This document shows positions 59,921 through 64,000 of a stretch of 64,000 bases of DNA, piece after piece. Numbering within the stretch: the stretch's first letter is position 1; every line of letters begins with the position of its first letter. The notes beneath the pieces are model-generated. The model was not told the origin of the DNA and did no database searches. It saw only the letters and a list, made by a program, of their open reading frames with translations. The DNA comes from Nostoc sp. CHAB 5824 (lineage in GTDB: Bacteria > Cyanobacteriota > Cyanobacteriia > Cyanobacteriales > Nostocaceae). Location: positions 434,001-498,000 of the forward strand of contig NZ_JAIVFT010000003.1 of NCBI RefSeq assembly GCF_020829665.1. Reading direction: 5' to 3'. The position numbers were made by a program, and so were the translations under genes.

Positions 59921-60835
59921 TTAAACTAAAGCGGGTTCACGTCGGTTATATGCAGAAGAATCTCCCTTAATAGCCTCACTCTGTTTACCATCAATACCAA
60001 CAGGAATGTCACCTACAAGTGTGACTCGTTGAACATGGCGAGGTTGATTACCGTAGTCTGCGATCGCATAATGTTGAGTAGCGCGATTATCCCAGAAAGC
60101 CACATCGCCTACTTTCCAGCGCCACCGGACTGTGTTCTCAGGACGTGTGATGTAAGCTTGCAACAATTTCAAGATTTCATCGGATTCATTCTGTGATAAA
60201 CCGCGCAGGCGACGCACAAACCCACCAATGAACAACCCACGTTCACCGGATTCAGGATGGACGCGGACAACTGGATGTAGAGTTTCGTATAAAGTCGAGG
60301 TGAAAACAGCCCGATACTTTAAGACTTCTTCTGGTAAGTCAATTGTAGCTGCTGCATAATCGTAGGCGTTGCTGTGTACTGCCCAGAGTTGGTCAGCAAG
60401 ATTACGTAAGTGAGTTGGTAAATCTTCATAAGCAGTCACGGAGTTTGCCCAAATCGTATCACCTCCTGATGGTGGGATGACAAGCGCCCGTAAAATAGAA
60501 CCAAGAGGGGGACGATCTACAAATGTGACATCGGTGTGCCAAGTGTTGGCGCGGCTCACAGTCTTACCGTAATTGAGATCAAGAACTTCTGGGTTTTCTG
60601 GCAATGAGGGAACGGTGGGATGGGCTGTGGTGACTTCCCCAAAGCGTCGGGCGAAGGCTATTTGTCCTTGAGCGTCAAGATTCTGATCTCGGAAGAAGAT
60701 GACTTTGTATTTAACTAAAGCTTTACGGATATCGCTGATGATTTCATTGCTGAGGTTACTGCTCAAGTCAACACCAATGATTTTTGCACCGATACGTCCG
60801 GCGATTGGTTTGATGTCAAAGTGTTGGGAAGTCAT
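59921..60835 (-). CDS. TauD-type Fe(II)/2-oxoglutarate dioxygenase
   Basis: The 304-aa protein has FDIKPIAGRIGAKIIGVDLS, VIFFRDQNLDAQGQIAFARR FGE, the iron ligands H100-x-D102 (NTWHTDVTF) and H255 (RATQHYAIAD), T127 (GGDTIWAN) and the 2-oxoglutarate arginine R270 (HVQRVTL). The family includes taurine, alkylsulfonate and alkylsulfate dioxygenases, which release sulfite or sulfate. It is the third gene of the minus-strand operon under site 9, after a GST and a CmcJ-like gene. The residues around the active site are conserved, so it should be active. Confidence 0.92.
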   Translation of the reverse strand: MTSQHFDIKPIAGRIGAKIIGVDLSSNLSNEIISDIRKALVKYKVIFFRDQNLDAQGQIAFARRFGEVTTAHPTVPSLPENPEVLDLNYGKTVSRANTWHTDVTFVDRPPLGSILRALVIPPSGGDTIWANSVTAYEDLPTHLRNLADQLWAVHSNAYDYAAATIDLPEEVLKYRAVFTSTLYETLHPVVRVHPESGERGLFIGGFVRRLRGLSQNESDEILKLLQAYITRPENTVRWRWKVGDVAFWDNRATQHYAIADYGNQPRHVQRVTLVGDIPVGIDGKQSEAIKGDSSAYNRREPALV

Positions 60836-60908
60836 AATATTTGTGTCTCCAAGGGTTAATTAATTTGTTTTACGTAGAGGGTAGGAGTTTGAGAGAAGTT
60901 TTTGCGAT

Positions 60909-61775
60909 TTATGCGGGGTAAAAGACGAATGTTCGTAGTTCGATGCTTTCTCGTGGGGGAGCATTGGCTGGGCTGGTGGGGTCTTCAAAGGCTGTATGGC
61001 CGGCAAAACGGGCGCGTCCGTCTTCTGCGGAGTCGAAGCATTTGATAAATAGTGCTTCATCTCTGTGCATTTGCGGAAAGTAGAACCATTTATGTTTGGA
61101 GTTATACGTAATTCCGTGTGTTTCACCGACGCGATCGCGATACACTAAATCACCAGCTACAATGTCTGTGGGTGCGATACTTTGCGCGTCACACAGTGCT
61201 AATGGTGACTCTTGGATTGGTTGTGCGATCGCTCGCCAAACATTGATGATGGCAAATCGTTGTTTTAGTAGCGTATCAATGTCATCTATGCCTTGCGCTG
61301 CTAATTCCAAACGGGCGCGAGTATAGCCTGATTTAGCGGTGAAGTCGTTGTGTACGCGCTTGGCAGGTTCTTTAATGTTATTCTCGCTTGGCCTGGACTT
61401 ACCAGCGTTACGCAAGGTGTGATCGAATATCACTACCTTAGTTCCGCCTGTCACCTCTTTTAACAATTGCTCGGCTTCTGGATAGTAGACGCGGCGTACT
61501 TCGTCTTCATCGTAAAAGTTGCGGACATTAGTATTATGTCCAGTAAACGCAAAACCTTCTCGATCTAACGAGATGTTCTCTGAGATAGAACGAGCATTGT
61601 AAATTGGCAGTTTGTGCGTCTGATAAGTTGCATTCGTGCGGGGAATCCCTGGTGGTGGTTCGTAAGTATAGTTAACAGGTTTTTCTGCCATTGGAACCAG
61701 GTAACTGAGGTTAGCCTCTACGTATGGCAGTTCTACGGAAATTGGTTTGTCTAGAACTTGGTTATTTAAGCTCAT
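60909..61775 (-). CDS. CmcJ/NvfI-like oxidoreductase of unknown substrate
   Basis: The 288-aa protein has the pattern of the CmcJ/GA4-desaturase-like family: VNYTYEPPPGIPRTNATYQT, VVIFDHTLRNAGKS, AKRVHNDFTAKSGYTRARLE, INVWRAIAQPIQESPLALCD, GETHGITYNSKHKWFYFPQM and EALFIKCFDSAEDGRARFAG. R-V-H-N-D-x-T and H-x-W-x-Y-F-P-x-M-x-x-D-E are typical; in characterised fungal relatives they bind non-haem iron with 2-oxoglutarate. Its place between GST and TauD genes points to a C-S or C-H oxidation. A cysteine in IKCFDS is conserved in the family. Confidence 0.72.
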   Translation of the reverse strand: MSLNNQVLDKPISVELPYVEANLSYLVPMAEKPVNYTYEPPPGIPRTNATYQTHKLPIYNARSISENISLDREGFAFTGHNTNVRNFYDEDEVRRVYYPEAEQLLKEVTGGTKVVIFDHTLRNAGKSRPSENNIKEPAKRVHNDFTAKSGYTRARLELAAQGIDDIDTLLKQRFAIINVWRAIAQPIQESPLALCDAQSIAPTDIVAGDLVYRDRVGETHGITYNSKHKWFYFPQMHRDEALFIKCFDSAEDGRARFAGHTAFEDPTSPANAPPRESIELRTFVFYPA

Positions 61776-61823
61776 AGGTTATCCCATTTTGGATTTTAGT
61801 TAATTTCTGTCAATCCCTATGCC

Positions 61824-62495
61824 CTATTTTTGAACTGCACCAACGGGAACAGGTTCACCGAGAACTTTGGCGAATCTTTCCAAATAGAAGTCCACAGGGT
61901 TTGCTACTGCTTGAATTGAGGAGCGATCGCTTAAGCTGTTCCACCATGTCTGCAACCGAGGTGTTTCTGCTGGTAGTGTGAATTTGCGGAAGTTTTCTAA
62001 GAGTGGTAAACGCTCAAACCACGGATAGAAGCTGATATCAACTAGGCTAAACTGATCTCCTAACAAGTAATCACCTTTGCCTAACCCTTCTTGTTCAATA
62101 TATAGAAGTGCTTCTGTGAACTCTCTTCGTCCTTGTTCCTGTTCTTGGCTATCTTTACCGCGCAGAAATTTGTTAAAAGCTGGGACAAGGCGAGTATTGG
62201 CGTAGTCTATCCAGATGCGAGCGATCGCTTTAGCTGCGGCATCGCGGGGCAACAAAGGTGGTTCCGGGAAGACTTCATCTAGATATTCATTGATAATAGT
62301 GGACTCGTAAATTACAACATCCCCATGTTTGATAGCTGGGACTTTGCCATAGTGGGAAATCTGTGTGTACCCATCTGGTTTGTTCTGTAAGTCAATTTCT
62401 ATCGGGGTGAAGTCAATACCTTTTTCCAGTAAGACTACACGAGTCCGTTGAGAGAAAGTAGAGGCTTTGGCGAAGTACAGTTGTATGTTGCTCAT
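61824..62495 (-). CDS. Glutathione S-transferase, first gene of the TauD operon
   Basis: The 223-aa protein starts [20 protein letters not shown] (Ser-type active site near S12), then [20 protein letters not shown] with [16 protein letters not shown], and [20 protein letters not shown] in the helical domain. An AAGGAAAAG ribosome-binding site precedes its ATG. As first gene of a GST-CmcJ-TauD operon under site 9 it may handle a glutathione conjugate of a sulfonate or thioether before oxidation (inference). Confidence 0.87.
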   Translation of the reverse strand: MSNIQLYFAKASTFSQRTRVVLLEKGIDFTPIEIDLQNKPDGYTQISHYGKVPAIKHGDVVIYESTIINEYLDEVFPEPPLLPRDAAAKAIARIWIDYANTRLVPAFNKFLRGKDSQEQEQGRREFTEALLYIEQEGLGKGDYLLGDQFSLVDISFYPWFERLPLLENFRKFTLPAETPRLQTWWNSLSDRSSIQAVANPVDFYLERFAKVLGEPVPVGAVQK

Positions 62496-62640
62496 GAAAT
62501 CTTTTCCTTGTAATCATCGTGGATGCAGACTATTTGAGATTGCACAACTCCAACTAAAGCAATAAGACAAAAGCAAGATGTGTTGATTAGTGCAGTTAAA
62601 TAATTGACTAGTAGGTATCTATGTCAGTTAGATGATATAT

Positions 62641-62666
62641 TACAGTTTGTCGGTCGGTTTAACGTA
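62641..62666. promoter_or_regulatory. 26-bp operator-like palindrome, site 9 (divergent)
   Basis: On the minus strand: TACGTTAAAC, six bases, ACAAACTGTA. It lies 145 bp upstream of the GST-CmcJ-TauD operon and 102 bp upstream of the racemase-family gene on the plus strand. It is the most divergent copy but keeps the exact 26-bp frame. Confidence 0.62.
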
Positions 62667-62768
62667 GTTTCTATATTATACAGTCTTCCTGAAAATATGT
62701 ATACCTAATTATTAGTGTAACTAAATAAATATTTAGACATAATCAGGCTTGTCAAAAAGAGGTATTAT

Positions 62769-63518
62769 ATGTACTCGAAAGCTGACTCTAATAGGCAGAT
62801 CCGTCTTGGCTTGCTAGTACCCGCAGGTAACACGACGTTTGAGCCTGACTTTCACTCTGCTTTTTCCAGTCAAGTCAGTATTCATAGCCATCGTGTGATT
62901 GCTCAACGCTCACACGCATTTGAGAGCTATGAATCAATGGATGACATCAATGAAGAAGCTGTTAAGGAAGTAGAAAAATTAGCCAGAGCCGGGGTACATT
63001 TTGGAGCATACGGTTTCACAACAGCAACATTTTACCGAGGGCGGGTTTTTGCCGAACAATTAGAGCAACGTTTGACGCAGGTGCTAGGAGTACCTGTTGT
63101 TGTGCCTGCTCTGGCTCTATTAGAAGCCTTGGCATATCTAAAGATTAAGAAAATTTCTGTAGTCACTCCTTATCCAGAATGGAACAATCAAACGCTAAAA
63201 ACGTTTTTGAGTGAAGCGCCTTTTGAAATAGTTGGGTTTAAAGGTGATGAACGCCAAAAAGAAGTAGCAAAACAGAATTACCTTTGGCATCAGTCACCCA
63301 ATGAAGCCGCAACTTTTATCAAAGAGGTATCTCACAAAGGTGCAGATGCTATTGTGTTGCCCTGTACGGCATGGAGAACATTTGAGGTGATTGAGGAATT
63401 AGAAGCAGATTTAAAGATTCCTGTAGTTACAGCAAATCAAGCCACAATATGGAGTTTAGCAAGGCGTACTTCTATTGAATATGCACTTCGTCCGAGAGGA
63501 AAACTGTTTGCTATTTAG
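62769..63518 (+). CDS. Asp/Glu racemase superfamily protein (maleate isomerase / arylmalonate decarboxylase-like)
   Basis: The 249-aa protein has RLGLLVPAGNTTFEPDFHSA, AGVHFGAYGFTTATFYRGRV, VVPALALLEALAYLKIKKIS, VVTPYPEWNNQTLKTFL and DAIVLPCTAWRTFEVIEELE. In maleate isomerases two cysteines act together; here only the second (LPCTAW) is present, while the first position reads GFTTATF as in arylmalonate decarboxylases. One-cysteine chemistry (decarboxylation or isomerisation) is therefore expected. It shares the region of site 9 with the divergent TauD operon and precedes a methyltransferase gene. Confidence 0.82.
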   Translation: MYSKADSNRQIRLGLLVPAGNTTFEPDFHSAFSSQVSIHSHRVIAQRSHAFESYESMDDINEEAVKEVEKLARAGVHFGAYGFTTATFYRGRVFAEQLEQRLTQVLGVPVVVPALALLEALAYLKIKKISVVTPYPEWNNQTLKTFLSEAPFEIVGFKGDERQKEVAKQNYLWHQSPNEAATFIKEVSHKGADAIVLPCTAWRTFEVIEELEADLKIPVVTANQATIWSLARRTSIEYALRPRGKLFAI

Positions 63519-63562
63519 TCACAAAGGTTTTCATAGATTAAATCTTAGAAAAAGGAAATTTC

Positions 63563-64000
63563 ATGTCAGACAAGTCTAATTTCCAAAACCCGCTTTTAGA
63601 TGAGGTACTAGCTCATTATGAGCGTGGTTTGGAAGCTGAACGCTTATCAAAGCGTACAAATCCGATTGAACTAGTTCGCACCCAAGAGCTTCTTAGCCGC
63701 TACTTGCCTCCTCCTCCCGCAGTGATTTTCGATGTTGGTGGCGGCTCAGGCATCTATGCTTGTTGGCTGGCCCAGCTAGGGTATAAAGTTCATCTTATTG
63801 ATCCAGTTCCCTTGCACGTAGAACAAGCTCGTTCTACTTCTCAGCTTCAACCAGATTATCCACTTGCAAGTGCAGAGGTTGGAGATGCCCGCCAATTAAA
63901 TCAAGCAAACAACAGCGTCGATGCTGTTCTGTTATTTGGGCCACTGTATCACTTGATCGAACGTAGCGATCGCCTCGCAGCATTACACAAGGCTAATCGT
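63563..64000 (+). CDS. SAM-dependent methyltransferase, cut by the window end
   Basis: From the ATG at 63563 (after AAAGGAAATTTC) 146 codons are open to the edge: MSDKSNFQNPLLDEVLAHYE, RTNPIELVRTQELLSRYLPP, VIFDVGGGSGIYACWLAQLG (motif I), YKVHLIDPVPLHVEQA, AEVGDARQLNQANNSVDAVL and LFGPLYHLIERSDRLAALHK. A class I methyltransferase, 44 bp downstream of the racemase-family gene and likely co-transcribed with it. The C-terminus lies outside. Confidence 0.87.
   Translation, partial: MSDKSNFQNPLLDEVLAHYERGLEAERLSKRTNPIELVRTQELLSRYLPPPPAVIFDVGGGSGIYACWLAQLGYKVHLIDPVPLHVEQARSTSQLQPDYPLASAEVGDARQLNQANNSVDAVLLFGPLYHLIERSDRLAALHKANR

Noticed and set aside
1-64000. CRISPR array, tRNA or rRNA genes
   Set aside because: No regularly spaced direct repeats and no tRNA- or rRNA-like segments were found; the clustered short repeats are REP palindromes with irregular spacing.

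Overview
The window looks like chromosomal DNA of a filamentous, probably Nostocales-type cyanobacterium. The evidence is dense GCGATCGC (HIP1) octamers, many short palindromic repeats of the Nostoc kind (variants of GCTACGCGCAGCGTCTC), AT-rich spacers and gene families common in that group. There are no rRNA or tRNA genes and no CRISPR array.

Nearly the whole window from about 4.5 to 63.5 kb is an accessory region for scavenging organic sulfur. It holds five luciferase-like flavin monooxygenases (14.5, 15.8, 22.6, 30.2 and 34.5 kb), an acyl-CoA-dehydrogenase-fold monooxygenase of the DszC/SfnB type (28.8 kb), a TauD-type dioxygenase (59.9 kb), a CmcJ-like oxidoreductase (60.9 kb), a cysteine-dioxygenase-like cupin (35.6 kb) and three glutathione S-transferase-like proteins. 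Uptake is represented by four intact SsuA/TauA-like and three MetQ-like lipoproteins, with one MetN ATPase and one MetI permease. Two modules pair an AprA/fumarate-reductase-like flavoprotein with a small 2[4Fe-4S] ferredoxin (4.5-6.6 kb and 41.2/46.6 kb).

The most striking feature is a 26-bp imperfect palindrome, TACGGTAAAY-N6-ATTTAYCGTA, found nine times (8650, 12117, 15680, 28519, 33220, 39969, 50031, 52709, 62641), always between genes and mostly just upstream of the sulfur operons. All nine keep TAC and GTA exactly 20 bases apart. This looks like the operator of one regulon. No transcription factor gene that could bind it lies in the window.

Layout. 0-4.5 kb: end of a GGDEF protein, a broken membrane protein gene, a cell-wall amidase and IS debris. 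4.5-8.7 kb: minus-strand operon methyltransferase, GST-like protein, flavoprotein, ferredoxin. 9-12 kb: a stop-interrupted gene and two toxin-antitoxin pairs. 12-14.5 kb: wreckage of a flavoprotein gene, a formylglycine-generating-enzyme gene and an IS110 transposase. 14.5-18 kb: two head-to-head monooxygenase paralogs and a ferritin-like protein. 18.4-24 kb: SsuA-like, MetQ, MetN, MetQ, monooxygenase. 24-28.5 kb: an apparent insertion with a toxin-antitoxin pair, a truncated OLD-like ATPase, a dead integron-type integrase and gene ends. 28.5-33 kb: DszC-like protein, monooxygenase, MetI, MetQ. 33.3-38 kb: SsuA-like, monooxygenase, cupin, aldolase fragment, SsuA-like, small protein. 38-48.8 kb: GC-rich flavin monooxygenase, SsuA-like, flavoprotein, then an AT-rich block of HAD, methyltransferase and GNAT genes plus a REP transposase, then ferredoxin, HEAT-repeat protein and Mrp ATPase. 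49-59.6 kb: nested MITEs, secreted protein, SDR, pyrophosphatase-like protein, dehydrogenase, amidase, Nudix and HAD genes, metX wreckage, DMT transporter, GST, GNAT. 59.9-64 kb: minus-strand operon GST, CmcJ-like, TauD-like, opposite a racemase-family protein and a methyltransferase cut by the window end.

Reading of the whole (inference): when sulfate is scarce one regulator switches on many small operons for import and oxidative C-S cleavage of sulfonates, sulfones, thioethers or thiols. Relics of at least six further sulfur-related genes show that the region turns over quickly.
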